NCBI RefSeq assembly: GCF_004322755.1
Contig: NZ_CP036401.1
Span: 4,526,001-4,590,000 of the forward strand
DNA from: Pseudoduganella albidiflava
GTDB taxonomy: Bacteria > Pseudomonadota > Gammaproteobacteria > Burkholderiales > Burkholderiaceae_D
Length of the DNA: 64,000 nucleotides
Direction of reading: 5' to 3'
The notes beneath the pieces were generated by a model that worked only from the letters and a program-made list of their open reading frames with translations, made no database searches and was not told the origin of the DNA. How positions within the stretch are numbered: the first letter of the stretch is position 1; each line of letters starts with the position of its first letter. Of the stretch, positions 54,557-64,000 are shown in pieces. Both the position numbers and the translations under genes were made by a program.

Positions 54557-56968
54557 TTATTCCGCGGAGGCGGCCGGCACGAGGATATCCCGGTTGCCGT
54601 TCGATTGCATGGCCGAGACCACGCCGCTCTGTTCCATCTGTTCCAGCAGGCGCGCCGCGCGGTTGTAGCCGATGCGCAGGTGGCGCTGCACCAGCGAGAT
54701 CGAAGCGCGGCGGTTCTTCAGCACCACCTGCACGGCCTGGTCGTACATCGGGTCGGCCTCGCCGCCGCCCTCGCCGGCCATGGCGCCATCGGCACCGCCA
54801 CCCTCGCCTTCCAGCGTGCCGCCTTCGAGGATGCCATCCACGTAGTTCGGTTCGCCCTGTTCCTTCAGGTGCGCCACCACGCGGTGCACTTCCTCGTCGG
54901 AGACGAAGGCGCCGTGCACGCGGACCGGCAATCCTGTCCCGGGTGGCATGTACAGCATGTCGCCCATGCCCAGCAGCGTTTCGGCGCCCATCTGGTCCAG
55001 GATCGTGCGCGAGTCGATCTTCGACGACACCTGGAACGCGATACGCGTCGGGATGTTCGCCTTGATCAGGCCCGTGATCACGTCCACAGATGGGCGCTGC
55101 GTGGCCAGGATCAAGTGCAGGCCGGCGGCACGCGCCTTTTGCGCGATCCGCGCGATCAGCTCTTCCACCTTTTTACCCACCACCATCATCAGGTCGGCCA
55201 GCTCGTCGATGATGATGACGATGGTCGGCAGCTTCTCCAGCGGTTCCGGCGAATCCGGCGTCAGCGAGAACGGGTTCGGGATGTGCTGTTCCTTCTTTTT
55301 CGCATCGGCGATCTTGGCGTTGTAGCCGGCCAGGTTACGCACGCCCAGCTTCGACATCAGCTTGTAGCGGCGCTCCATCTCGTTGACAGCCCAGTTCAGC
55401 GCATGGCCGGCCTGGCGCATGTCCGTGACCACCGGCGCGAGGAGGTGCGGGATGCCTTCGTAGACGGACATTTCCAGCATCTTCGGGTCGATCAGGATCA
55501 TCCGCACATCGTGCGGATCGGCCTTGTACAGCAGCGACAGGATGGTGGCATTGATACCCACCGACTTACCGGAGCCGGTGGTACCGGCCACCAGCAGGTG
55601 CGGCATCTTCGCCAGGTCGGCCACCACCGGCTTGCCGGCGATGTCCTTGCCCAGTGCGACGGTGAGCGCCGAGGCGCTGTCGTTGTAGACCTTCGAGCCG
55701 AGGATCTCGGTCAGCCGCACGATCTGGCGCTTCAGGTTCGGCAGCTCGAGCGCCATGTAGTTCTTGCCCGGGATCGTTTCGACCACGCGGATCGACGTCA
55801 GCGACAGCGAGCGCGCCAGGTCGCGCGCCAGATTGACGATCTGGCTGCCCTTCACGCCGGTGGCGGGTTCGATTTCGTAGCGCGTGACCACCGGGCCGGG
55901 GTAGGCGGCGACGACCTTCGCTTCCACGCCGAAGTCGGACAGCTTCTTCTCGATCAGGCGGCTGGTGAATTCCAGCGTTTCGATGGACACCGTTTCCTGC
56001 GCGGGCGGCGGCTCGTCCAGCAGCGCCAGCGGCGGCAGGTCGGTGTTGTCGATATTCTGGAACAGCACCGGCCTTTCGCGCGGCAGTTCCGCCTCCGTGA
56101 ACAGCGACGGCTGCTTTTCCTTCGAGACCCGCTCGGGCTTCTCCACCGGCTCGGCCTTCGGCACCACCACCATCTGCGGCTCCACCTTCAGCGGCAGGAT
56201 CTCCGGGTGCTTTTCCTCGTGCTTGACGCGTTCCTTGACGACGACTTCCTCGCGCTTCATGGTGGCCGCCGCACCCTGCCGGCGGTCTTGCGCATCCTCG
56301 TAGCGCAGCATGATCCATTCGATCGCGGTCTCGATGCCGGCGCCGATGCGCTCGGCCACGGTCAGCCACGAGACGTGGAAGAACAGCGAAATGCCCATGC
56401 CCAGCAACAGCAGCAGGATCAGCGTGGCCCCCGTGAAGCCCAGCCCCACATGCGCCGCATGGCCGACCAGCTGGCCCAGCACGCCGCCGGGCGCGCGCGG
56501 CAGGTCGGCCGGCAGCGAATACATGCGCAGGTATTCCAGGCCCATGCTGCCCGTCAGCAGCAGCACGAAGCCGATCAGGCGGATGATGCCCTCATGGCTG
56601 TGCTCTTCGTCTTCTTCCTGCTCCAGCACGAACTTGTTGGTCAGCCGGCGATAGCCGCGCCACACGAAGCGCACCAGGTAGATGCAGAACCACCAGGCCG
56701 AGAAGCCGAAGATGTACAGCATCAGGTCGGACAGCCAGGCGCCGCCGCGGCCGCCCAGGTTCTTCACGTCCGGCACCACGCTGGCATGCGACCAGCCCGG
56801 ATCGCCTTCGTGGTAGCTGGCCAGGATCAGGACGAAATACAGGCAGGCGAACACCAGCGCCAGCCAGCGTGCCTCCGAAAGCAGGCGCACCAGCCGGCTC
56901 GGCAACGGTTGTCTTTCGGTTGCCGTACGCCGGTAGGAATTGCTCGTCTGTTGCGTGGTTTTGCTCAT
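54557..56968 (-). CDS. ftsK: DNA translocase FtsK
   Basis: An 803-residue divisome motor. Four or five N-terminal membrane helices (about residues 25-205) are followed by a charged linker (about 205-310), the alpha/beta RecA-type motor with Walker [16 protein letters not shown] and Walker [15 protein letters not shown], and the gamma winged helix at the C-terminus ([32 protein letters not shown]). It moves DNA toward dif and activates XerCD. Normal length for a betaproteobacterial FtsK. Confidence 0.97.
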   Translation of the reverse strand: MSKTTQQTSNSYRRTATERQPLPSRLVRLLSEARWLALVFACLYFVLILASYHEGDPGWSHASVVPDVKNLGGRGGAWLSDLMLYIFGFSAWWFCIYLVRFVWRGYRRLTNKFVLEQEEDEEHSHEGIIRLIGFVLLLTGSMGLEYLRMYSLPADLPRAPGGVLGQLVGHAAHVGLGFTGATLILLLLLGMGISLFFHVSWLTVAERIGAGIETAIEWIMLRYEDAQDRRQGAAATMKREEVVVKERVKHEEKHPEILPLKVEPQMVVVPKAEPVEKPERVSKEKQPSLFTEAELPRERPVLFQNIDNTDLPPLALLDEPPPAQETVSIETLEFTSRLIEKKLSDFGVEAKVVAAYPGPVVTRYEIEPATGVKGSQIVNLARDLARSLSLTSIRVVETIPGKNYMALELPNLKRQIVRLTEILGSKVYNDSASALTVALGKDIAGKPVVADLAKMPHLLVAGTTGSGKSVGINATILSLLYKADPHDVRMILIDPKMLEMSVYEGIPHLLAPVVTDMRQAGHALNWAVNEMERRYKLMSKLGVRNLAGYNAKIADAKKKEQHIPNPFSLTPDSPEPLEKLPTIVIIIDELADLMMVVGKKVEELIARIAQKARAAGLHLILATQRPSVDVITGLIKANIPTRIAFQVSSKIDSRTILDQMGAETLLGMGDMLYMPPGTGLPVRVHGAFVSDEEVHRVVAHLKEQGEPNYVDGILEGGTLEGEGGGADGAMAGEGGGEADPMYDQAVQVVLKNRRASISLVQRHLRIGYNRAARLLEQMEQSGVVSAMQSNGNRDILVPAASAE

Positions 56969-57089
56969 TGCTGCTTCGATGAATGCTGTGCGGTGAGTGG
57001 GCGCAGGACGGTCAAGTCAGAAGTTGCGCCAGGGGAATTGTTTCTATTGCGCTTATTTTAAGGCATCCCGGCCTCTTCAGGCCTCCCGA

Positions 57090-57117
57090 TTCAAGAAAGT
57101 GGGGGTTCGCATATAAT
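57090..57117 (+). promoter_or_regulatory. Candidate sigma-70 promoter upstream of trxB
   Basis: TTCAAG (57090-57095) and a consensus TATAAT (57112-57117) are 16 bases apart. The start of transcription would be near 57124, leaving a leader of about 210 bases before the trxB ATG that includes a 14-bp tandem repeat. Confidence 0.5.
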
Positions 57118-57228
57118 CTCGCTTTTGTCGACCGGGCGACTGGACCGGACCACTTGTGCGATTCGGCAAGGCCTCCATATACGGTTGGTACCCTTATCCA
57201 GGACTGGTGTCCACAGTCGGCTTATTCA

Positions 57229-57298
57229 TTGGCTAACATCGGTCGGCTAACATTGATTGGCTGACATCGATCGGCTGACATCGACCGGCTTGCATGCA
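57229..57298. repeat. Five 14-bp tandem repeats upstream of trxB
   Basis: Units in exact register: TTGGCTAACATCGG (57229-57242), TCGGCTAACATTGA, TTGGCTGACATCGA, TCGGCTGACATCGA and CCGGCTTGCATGCA (57285-57298). A weaker unit may precede them at 57215. They end 34 bases before the trxB start, within its probable untranslated leader. Consensus TYGGCTRACATCGA. Confidence 0.85.
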
Positions 57299-57314
57299 TC
57301 GCCTTATTTCCTAA

Positions 57315-58283
<969 letters not shown>

Positions 58284-58291
58284 GAAGGAGA

Positions 58292-59005
58292 ATGCCCATG
58301 GCAGGCAGCCTGAAGGATTTCGCCGAGCTGAAGGCCCTGGCCCAGCAGCTGAAGGGCAAGGGCGAGGAGCGCGCCAGGCAGGAAGCCGAACGCGCGAAGG
58401 CCGAGGCCGAGCGCGTCGAGCGCGAAAAGCAGCGCGTAGCCGAGGCGAGCATCTTCCGCACCACGATGAAGGGCGTCAACAAGCTGCCCGAATCGAACCG
58501 CTACGTGCCGCAGTTGCCGAAACCGGTCATCACGCCGCCCGCGCCGCCCAAGCGCAAGCTGACGGCGTCCGAGCAGAAGGACGACGACGCGGCGGTGCTG
58601 CGCGAATCGCTGTCCGACCTGTTCGGCGTCGAGCACTACATGGAAGAAGAACCGTCGCTGAACTACCTCGCTCCCGGCGTGGGCAGCGACGTGATGAAGC
58701 GCCTGCGCAAGAACTACTGGCCGGTGCAGGATGAACTGGACCTGCACGGCCTGCGCCGGGACGACGCCCGTGAAACCCTGGCTTCCTTCCTGCACAAGGC
58801 GGTCCAGCGCAACCAGCGCTGCGTGTGCGTGATCCATGGCCGCGGCTTCGGCTCGCGCGGCGGCGAACCCGTCCTCAAGTCCATGGTGCACAGCTGGCTG
58901 GTGCAGACCGACGGCGTGATCGCCTTTTGCCAGGCCCAGGCTGCCGAGGGCGGCGAAGGCGCGCTGATCGTGCTGCTGCGGGCCGCGCTGCGGCCGGAAC
59001 GGTAA
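58292..59005 (+). CDS. Smr/MutS2-domain protein
   Basis: A 237-residue protein. Residues about 15-55 are highly charged and probably a coiled coil. A middle linker follows, and the C-terminal Smr domain has DELDLHGLRRDDARETL (the DLHG motif) and VCVIHGRGFGSRGGEPVLK (the HGxG motif). Smr domains are nucleases or nucleic acid binders. It lies 8 bases after trxB and is probably co-transcribed. A second Met two codons in is equally possible as start. Confidence 0.92.
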   Translation: MPMAGSLKDFAELKALAQQLKGKGEERARQEAERAKAEAERVEREKQRVAEASIFRTTMKGVNKLPESNRYVPQLPKPVITPPAPPKRKLTASEQKDDDAAVLRESLSDLFGVEHYMEEEPSLNYLAPGVGSDVMKRLRKNYWPVQDELDLHGLRRDDARETLASFLHKAVQRNQRCVCVIHGRGFGSRGGEPVLKSMVHSWLVQTDGVIAFCQAQAAEGGEGALIVLLRAALRPER

Positions 59006-59009
59006 GTCA

Positions 59010-59095
59010 GTGTTTCTCCAAAAATGGGGACGGACCCCATTTTTCAGGAAATGTTTCTTGAAAAATGGGGTACGTCCCCATTTTTTTGGCAATGT
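59010..59095. repeat. Palindromic element with paired AAATGGGG hairpins
   Basis: Two similar hairpins in tandem: AAAAATGGGGACGGACCCCATTTTT (59019-59043) and AAAAATGGGGTACGTCCCCATTTTT (59059-59084), each followed by a TGTTTCT tract. It fills the gap between the Smr gene and the channel gene, 40 bases before the latter. It may act as a terminator and looks like a mobile REP-type element. Confidence 0.75.
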
Positions 59096-59134
59096 TTCTG
59101 TTAACCTGTGGGCACCATCACTTCCCCTGCCCGC

Positions 59135-59761
59135 ATGAAAATCGTTCCTCACGTTTCCCTCGTCACCGTCATCGAAGTCATCGCGATCCTGGTCGGGGCG
59201 TTCTCCGGATTCGTCGAGGCGCGGCGCAAGCGGATGGATATCGTGGGGGTCATCATCGTGGCCTTCATCGCCGCGTTCGGCGGCGGCACGCTGCGCGACA
59301 TCCTCCTCGACAAAAGACCCCTGTTCTGGGTGCAGCACCAGGAATACACGATCCTGCTGTTCGTGCTGGCCCTGGCCGTGGCGCCGTTCATGAAGCACCT
59401 GCGGCACATCGTGTCGGAGCGCCTGATCGTGGTGGCCGACGCGATGGGGCTCGGCCTGTTCGCCGTGGCCGGCGTGTCGCAGGCGCTGGCAGCGGACATG
59501 CCGGTCTTCATCGCGGCGATGATGGGCGTGATCACGGGGATCTTCGGCGGCGTGCTGCGCGACATCGTCTGCAACGAGGTGCCGATGGTATTCAGGGATG
59601 GCAAGCCGTACGCGATCTGCGCATTCTTCGGCTGCTGGCTGTACATCCTGCTGCAGCAGGTGGGCGTGACGGAGGATATCGCGCTGTGGTCGTCCGCGGC
59701 GACGATCACCGTGCTGCGGCTGGTGACGTGGAAGTTCGACTTGCGGGTGGGGCGACCGTAG
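59135..59761 (+). CDS. TRIC/UPF0126 family membrane channel protein
   Basis: A 208-residue polytopic protein with about seven hydrophobic helices and two repeated halves: AFIAAFGGGTLRDILL and MMGVITGIFGGVLRDIVCNEVP. These GGGxLRD motifs are characteristic of the bacterial trimeric intracellular cation channel relatives (YicG type). A glycine in an anion channel has been proposed for the family; substrate is uncertain. The ATG at 59135 is used rather than the upstream GTG at 59108. Confidence 0.9.
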   Translation: MKIVPHVSLVTVIEVIAILVGAFSGFVEARRKRMDIVGVIIVAFIAAFGGGTLRDILLDKRPLFWVQHQEYTILLFVLALAVAPFMKHLRHIVSERLIVVADAMGLGLFAVAGVSQALAADMPVFIAAMMGVITGIFGGVLRDIVCNEVPMVFRDGKPYAICAFFGCWLYILLQQVGVTEDIALWSSAATITVLRLVTWKFDLRVGRP

Positions 59762-59835
59762 GGGACGGCCAGAATGCAAAAACCGGGGTCAGGCTCCAAT
59801 GCCGTTAAGCTAAGCTTTTCCCGGCATATTGAAAG

Positions 59836-59921
59836 TGCATGCATTTACCCCAACAGCTAAGGGCTGGGGTCAGACCCGCCGGGTCTGACCCCGGACTCTG
59901 CCGTTGGGGTGAACGCATGCA
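59836..59921. repeat. REP-like palindromic element, copy 2 (most complete)
   Basis: Outer arms TGCATGCATTTACCCCAAC and its imperfect complement GTTGGGGTGAACGCATGCA enclose the inner hairpin GGGGTCAGACCCGCCGGGTCTGACCCC. The whole 86-base element is one long inverted repeat. It lies between the convergent channel gene and P-II gene and could serve as a terminator for both. Related copies are at 4817-4891 and 43165-43297. Confidence 0.8.
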
Positions 59922-59941
59922 CACCCCTATCGGCAGCTACA

Positions 59942-60307
<366 letters not shown>

Positions 60308-60353
60308 TCAGGCGCCGGACCCGGCTCCCGGTACGGGCATCAGGCAGCCGGCA

Positions 60354-62405
60354 TCACGCATCCGGCACGGTCTTCAGGTTCTCCAGCCACACCACCGATT
60401 CCGCATCGCTCGGCGCGCGCCAGTCGCCCCGCGGCGACAGCGAACCGCCCGAGCCCACTTTCGGCGCGTTCGGCACGCAGGTGCGCTTGAACTGGCTCTG
60501 GAAGAAGCGGCGCAGGAAGATGCCGAGGTTGTGCTTGATGTCCTTCAGCGCATACTGGTTGCGCACCACGTGGGCGTCTTCCGGCCATGCGCCGGCCGAG
60601 CGGTCCTTCCACGCATGCAGCGCCAGGAATGCCACCTTGGCCGGCGCGAAGCCGAAGCGCAGCGTGTAGTACAGGTTGAAGTCCTGCAGTTCGTACGGGC
60701 CGATCACGCTCTGCGTGCTCTGTGCCGGCGCAGCGTCGTTGGCCTTGCCGGGCACCAGCTCCGGGCTGATCTCGGTATTGACCACGTCGAGCAGCACCTG
60801 CGAATCCGCTTCGCCGAACTGGCGGCTCTCGGCCACCCAGCGCACCAGGTGCGAGATCAGCGTCTTCGGCACGCTGGCGTTCACGTTGTAGTGCGACATA
60901 TGGTCGCCCACGCCATACGTGCACCAGCCCAGCGCCAGCTCGGACAGGTCGCCGGTACCGATCACGATGCCGTTGTGGTGGTTCGCCAGCCGGAACAGGT
61001 GGTTGGTGCGCTCGCCCGCCTGCACGTTCTCGAACGTGACGTCGTATTCTTCCTTGCCCTCCGAGTACGGGTGGCCGATATCCTTCAGCATCTGGATGCA
61101 GCTGGGCCGGATGTCGATCTCGTGCGCCGTGCAGCCCACGAAATCCATCAGCTTGCGCGCCTGCTCCAGCGTGCGCGTGCTGGTGGCGAAGCCGGGCATC
61201 GTGTACGCCAGGATATTCGTGCGCGGCAGGTTCAGCCGGTCCATCGCCTTGGCGCACACCAGCAGCGCGTGCGTGGAATCGAGGCCGCCGGAAACGCCGA
61301 TCACGACTTTCTTCATGCCGATGGCGCCCATCCGCTGCACCAGCGCCTGCACCTGGATGCTGTAGACCTCCATGCAGCGCTTGTCGCGCACGGCCGGATT
61401 GGCGGGCACGTACGGATAGCGCGCCACCGTGCGCTGCAGCGGCAGCGCATCCTGCACCGGCAGCTCGACGGCGAACTTGACGACGCGGAACGCCTCGACC
61501 TGCTGCGCATGGCGCCGCACCGAGTCGCCCCAGGTATTGGTGCGCATGCGGTCGCGCGACAGCCGCTCCAGGTCCACGTCCGCGAAGATCGTGTGCGAGT
61601 CGTCCTGGAAGCGCTCGGACTCGGCCAGCAGCTCGCCATTCTCGTAGATCAGCGCCTGGCCATCCCACGACAGGTCGGTGCTCGACTCGCCCCGCCCCGC
61701 CGACGAATACAGGTAGGCCGCCATGCACCGGCCGGACTGCTGGCCCACGAGCTGGTGGCGGTAATCCGATTTGCCCACCACGATGTTCGAGGCCGACAGG
61801 TTCACCAGCACCGTGGCGCCGGCCAGCGCCGCGTAGGACGATGGCGGGATCGGCACCCACACGTCCTCGCAGATCTCGGCGTGGAAGCGGAACAGCGGCA
61901 GGTTGGCGGCCTGGAACAGCAGGTCGGCGCCGAACGGCACGCGCTGGCCCAGCAGCTCGACTTCCGTGGCCACCGCATCGTCCGCGGAGCTGAACTGCCG
62001 CACCTCGTAGAACTCGTTATAGTTCGGCAGGTAGATCTTCGGCACCACGCCGAGGATGCGGCCGCCGTGCACCACCACCGCGCAATTGAACAGCCGGTGG
62101 TCGACCCGCAGCGGCATGCCGACGATCATCGTCACCGGGATCCGGATCGATGACTCGACGATCTTGCCCAGCGCGACCTGCACCGCGTCGAGCAGCGCGC
62201 GCTGGTGGAACAGGTCGTCGCACGTATAGGCCGACAGGCCCAGCTCGGGAAACGCCGCCAGCACGGCGCCCCTGGCGGCGACCTGCTCGGCCAGCGCGAT
62301 GGTCTGCTGGGCGTTGTAGAGCGGATCGGCCACGCGGCAGCGCGGCACGGCCACGGCTACGCGGACGAAATCATGGGTGTACAGGTTGTGGAAGGATTGC
62401 GGCAT
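60354..62405 (-). CDS. nadE: Glutamine-dependent NAD+ synthetase
   Basis: A 683-residue two-domain enzyme: the long, glutamine-hydrolysing form. The N-terminal nitrilase-type amidase has the triad Glu54 (FPELGLSAY), Lys123 (PKIYLPNY) and Cys179 (AEICEDVW). The C-terminal synthetase has the PP-loop [15 protein letters not shown] and [21 protein letters not shown]. It forms NAD+ from deamido-NAD+. The ATG giving MPQSFHNLY is chosen; the longer frame upstream is a shadow of the next gene. The P-II gene follows after 73 bases. Confidence 0.97.
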   Translation of the reverse strand: MPQSFHNLYTHDFVRVAVAVPRCRVADPLYNAQQTIALAEQVAARGAVLAAFPELGLSAYTCDDLFHQRALLDAVQVALGKIVESSIRIPVTMIVGMPLRVDHRLFNCAVVVHGGRILGVVPKIYLPNYNEFYEVRQFSSADDAVATEVELLGQRVPFGADLLFQAANLPLFRFHAEICEDVWVPIPPSSYAALAGATVLVNLSASNIVVGKSDYRHQLVGQQSGRCMAAYLYSSAGRGESSTDLSWDGQALIYENGELLAESERFQDDSHTIFADVDLERLSRDRMRTNTWGDSVRRHAQQVEAFRVVKFAVELPVQDALPLQRTVARYPYVPANPAVRDKRCMEVYSIQVQALVQRMGAIGMKKVVIGVSGGLDSTHALLVCAKAMDRLNLPRTNILAYTMPGFATSTRTLEQARKLMDFVGCTAHEIDIRPSCIQMLKDIGHPYSEGKEEYDVTFENVQAGERTNHLFRLANHHNGIVIGTGDLSELALGWCTYGVGDHMSHYNVNASVPKTLISHLVRWVAESRQFGEADSQVLLDVVNTEISPELVPGKANDAAPAQSTQSVIGPYELQDFNLYYTLRFGFAPAKVAFLALHAWKDRSAGAWPEDAHVVRNQYALKDIKHNLGIFLRRFFQSQFKRTCVPNAPKVGSGGSLSPRGDWRAPSDAESVVWLENLKTVPDA

Positions 62406-62585
62406 GGGGCTTGTCTTCGCGTCGAATGCCGAAGATTTTAACATTGACCCCTCGGCAATGCCGCCGCGGTCCCGCACCCCTGCCCCGGCCGCCATGCCAG
62501 GCACGGAAATCGGCATGCCGCGTGCGCCGGTTTGCACCCGTCCTCGCGGCCGGCAACGCCCGCCGAACTCCCGTACAATGCCCCG

Positions 62586-63728
62586 ATGAGCTTTCGAACC
62601 GCCGTCCTTTCTTCCCTGTCGCAGGCTGGCGAAGCCGCCTGGAACGCACTGCTCGCGCAACAGGACCCCGGCCGCGCGCCGAACCCTTTCCTGTCGTACG
62701 CCTTCCTCCATGCGCTGCACGAATCGGGCAGCGCCAGCGAGAAAACCGGCTGGCAGCCGCAATACCTGGCGCTGTGGGATGGCGACGAACTGGCCGCCGC
62801 GATGCCGCTGTACGTGAAATCCCATTCGTATGGCGAGTATGTGTTCGACTGGGCCTGGGCCGATGCGTATCACCGCAACGGCGTGGAGTACTACCCGAAG
62901 CTGCTGTCGGCGATTCCGTTTACGCCCGTGACGGGATCGCGGCTGATGGCGCGCACCGAGGAAGCCAGGGCGGCGCTCGTGGCGCTGCTGAGCGAGCAGC
63001 AGGAAGGCTCCGGCGTATCGTCTACCCACGTGCTGTACCCGCCGCAGGCGCAGGCCGATACGCTGCGCGACGCCGGCTTCCTGCTGCGCAGCGGCGTGCA
63101 ATTCCACTGGCTCAACGAGCACTATGCGGACTTCGATGCCTTCCTGGCCTCGCTGGAGCACAAGAAGCGCAAGAACATCCGCGCCGAGCGGCGCAAGGTG
63201 CGCGAGGCCGGCGTGACGATGCGCCGCGTGCGCGGAGTGGATGCGACCGATGCCGACTGGCGCTTCTTCCACCGCTGCTACCGCAACACCTACGCGGAAC
63301 ACCACTCGTCGCCCTACCTGAACCTGGACTTCTTCCAGCGCATCGGCGCGGCCATGCCGCACAATATCCTGCTGGTCATCGCGGAGCGGGACGGCAGGCC
63401 GATCGCGTCATCGCTGCTGATCCACACGGAAGACACGCTGTACGGCCGCTACTGGGGCGCGCTGGAGCACGTGCCCTGCCTGCATTTCGAGACCGCCTAT
63501 TACCAGCCGCTGGAATTCTGCATCGAACAGGGCATCGCCACCTTCGAGGGCGGCGCGCAGGGCGAGCACAAGATGGCGCGCGGCTTCCTGCCCACGCGCA
63601 CCTGGTCGGCGCACTGGCTCGCGCATCCGGCCTTCGCCGATGCCGTCGAGCGCTTCCTGGAACGGGAAAGCGGCGGGATCGAAGCCTACATGGATGAGCT
63701 GAACGAGCGCAATCCGTTCAAGCTGTGA
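62586..63728 (+). CDS. GNAT-fold protein of the COG3146 (peptidogalycan biosynthesis-like) family
   Basis: A 380-residue protein. [18 protein letters not shown] near the N-terminus, [29 protein letters not shown], and [36 protein letters not shown] near the C-terminus are the conserved blocks of this family, annotated as GNAT-like acyltransferases. Function is not established. It is divergent from nadE over 180 bases. Confidence 0.85.
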   Translation: MSFRTAVLSSLSQAGEAAWNALLAQQDPGRAPNPFLSYAFLHALHESGSASEKTGWQPQYLALWDGDELAAAMPLYVKSHSYGEYVFDWAWADAYHRNGVEYYPKLLSAIPFTPVTGSRLMARTEEARAALVALLSEQQEGSGVSSTHVLYPPQAQADTLRDAGFLLRSGVQFHWLNEHYADFDAFLASLEHKKRKNIRAERRKVREAGVTMRRVRGVDATDADWRFFHRCYRNTYAEHHSSPYLNLDFFQRIGAAMPHNILLVIAERDGRPIASSLLIHTEDTLYGRYWGALEHVPCLHFETAYYQPLEFCIEQGIATFEGGAQGEHKMARGFLPTRTWSAHWLAHPAFADAVERFLERESGGIEAYMDELNERNPFKL

Positions 63729-63774
63729 GGAGCACGCCGGTGCCCGCATTCGGGGCAGCATCCCTGTAGCGAGG

Positions 63775-63792
63775 CGCCGGTGCACCGGCGCG
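63775..63792. terminator. Possible hairpin between convergent genes
   Basis: GCGCCGGTGCACCGGCGC is a perfect 18-base palindrome in the 79-base gap between two convergent genes. There is no T-run, so it could end transcription only weakly. Confidence 0.35.
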
Positions 63793-63807
63793 GTGCCCCA
63801 CCGCGCC

Positions 63808-64000
63808 TCAGCGCAGCGAGACCTTGCGGTCGTCTACCCGTTCTTCGGGCACGGGCTGCGAGGCGGCTTGCCGGCTGGACCGCGCAACCGGCGCTGGCGT
63901 CTCTGGCGGCGGCTGGCGTGGCTCCACCGCCTTCACGGCCTTGCCATCGGCGCTGTCGGGCGCCGCCTCCGCCACGGCAAGCACGAACATCGACGGGGCG
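63808..64000 (-). CDS. C-terminal end of a gene extending past the right edge
   Basis: The frame is open to the last base; in-frame codons before the Met at 63990 read APS, so this Met need not be the start. The visible 60-odd residues are Pro/Ala/Lys-rich (VEPRQPPPETPAPVARSS) and end DDRKVSLR. This looks like a disordered tail. I cannot name the protein. Confidence 0.5.
   Translation of the reverse strand, partial: APSMFVLAVAEAAPDSADGKAVKAVEPRQPPPETPAPVARSSRQAASQPVPEERVDDRKVSLR

Noticed and set aside
57118..57228. Possible small RNA (such as 4.5S RNA) after the TATAAT before trxB
   Set aside because: The conserved SRP RNA core (GGTCAGGTCCGGAAGGAAGCAGCC-like) is absent and no terminator follows before trxB, so it is more likely a leader.

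Overview
This window is GC-rich, densely coded DNA from a bacterial chromosome. The gene set points to a betaproteobacterium of the Oxalobacteraceae, most likely a Massilia/Duganella-like organism. The grounds are the ftsK-lolA-rarA-serS core block, a PEP-CTERM protein, many TonB-dependent receptors, a Tad pilus locus, an aerobe's mixed cob/cbi gene set, and intergenic palindromic elements with the GGGTCTGACCCC core. The placement is inference; no search was possible.

Layout. 1-749 is the 3' part of an alpha/beta hydrolase gene. 769-4774 holds a chemoreceptor and a divergent AsmA-family protein. 4972-17045 is a vitamin B12 region: bluB on the plus strand converges on a 13-gene minus-strand operon. 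That operon reads riboswitch, cbiMNQO, cobM, cbiX, cobH, cbiD, cobL, cobI, cbiG, cobE-like, cobJ, then a small 2Fe-2S protein. Nearly every junction is a 4-base ATGA or GTGA overlap. It imports cobalt, inserts it with a His-tailed CbiX and methylates the ring. No precorrin-6A reductase gene is present in the window.

17160-32513 is a Tad/Flp pilus locus. Three pseudopilin-type genes (tadE-like, tadE/F-like, tadG with a vWA domain) run leftward. A histidine kinase/response regulator pair, a tiny membrane protein, the Flp pilin, prepilin peptidase, an extra AAA ATPase, cpaB, the cpaC secretin, a lipoprotein, cpaE, cpaF, tadB and tadC run rightward.

32652-42980 looks like one uptake-and-catabolism unit: an outer-membrane TonB receptor, an enolase-superfamily enzyme, a solute-binding protein, two permeases and two ATPases of the peptide ABC type, and a divergent GntR/FadR regulator. 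The substrate is unknown.

42981-48120 is an unusual repeat region. Two identical tRNA-Ser(CGA) genes in direct orientation flank an ECF sigma factor and a siderophore receptor. Each tRNA is followed by an array of tRNA-Ser-like fragments alternating with strong hairpin terminators. The seryl-tRNA synthetase gene lies just upstream of the second tRNA.

48206-64000 is mostly core: serS, small genes, an orphan PEP-CTERM protein, a hydrolase, rarA, lolA, ftsK, trxB, an Smr protein, a TRIC-like channel, a P-II protein, NAD synthetase, a GNAT-type protein, and the end of one more gene at the right edge.
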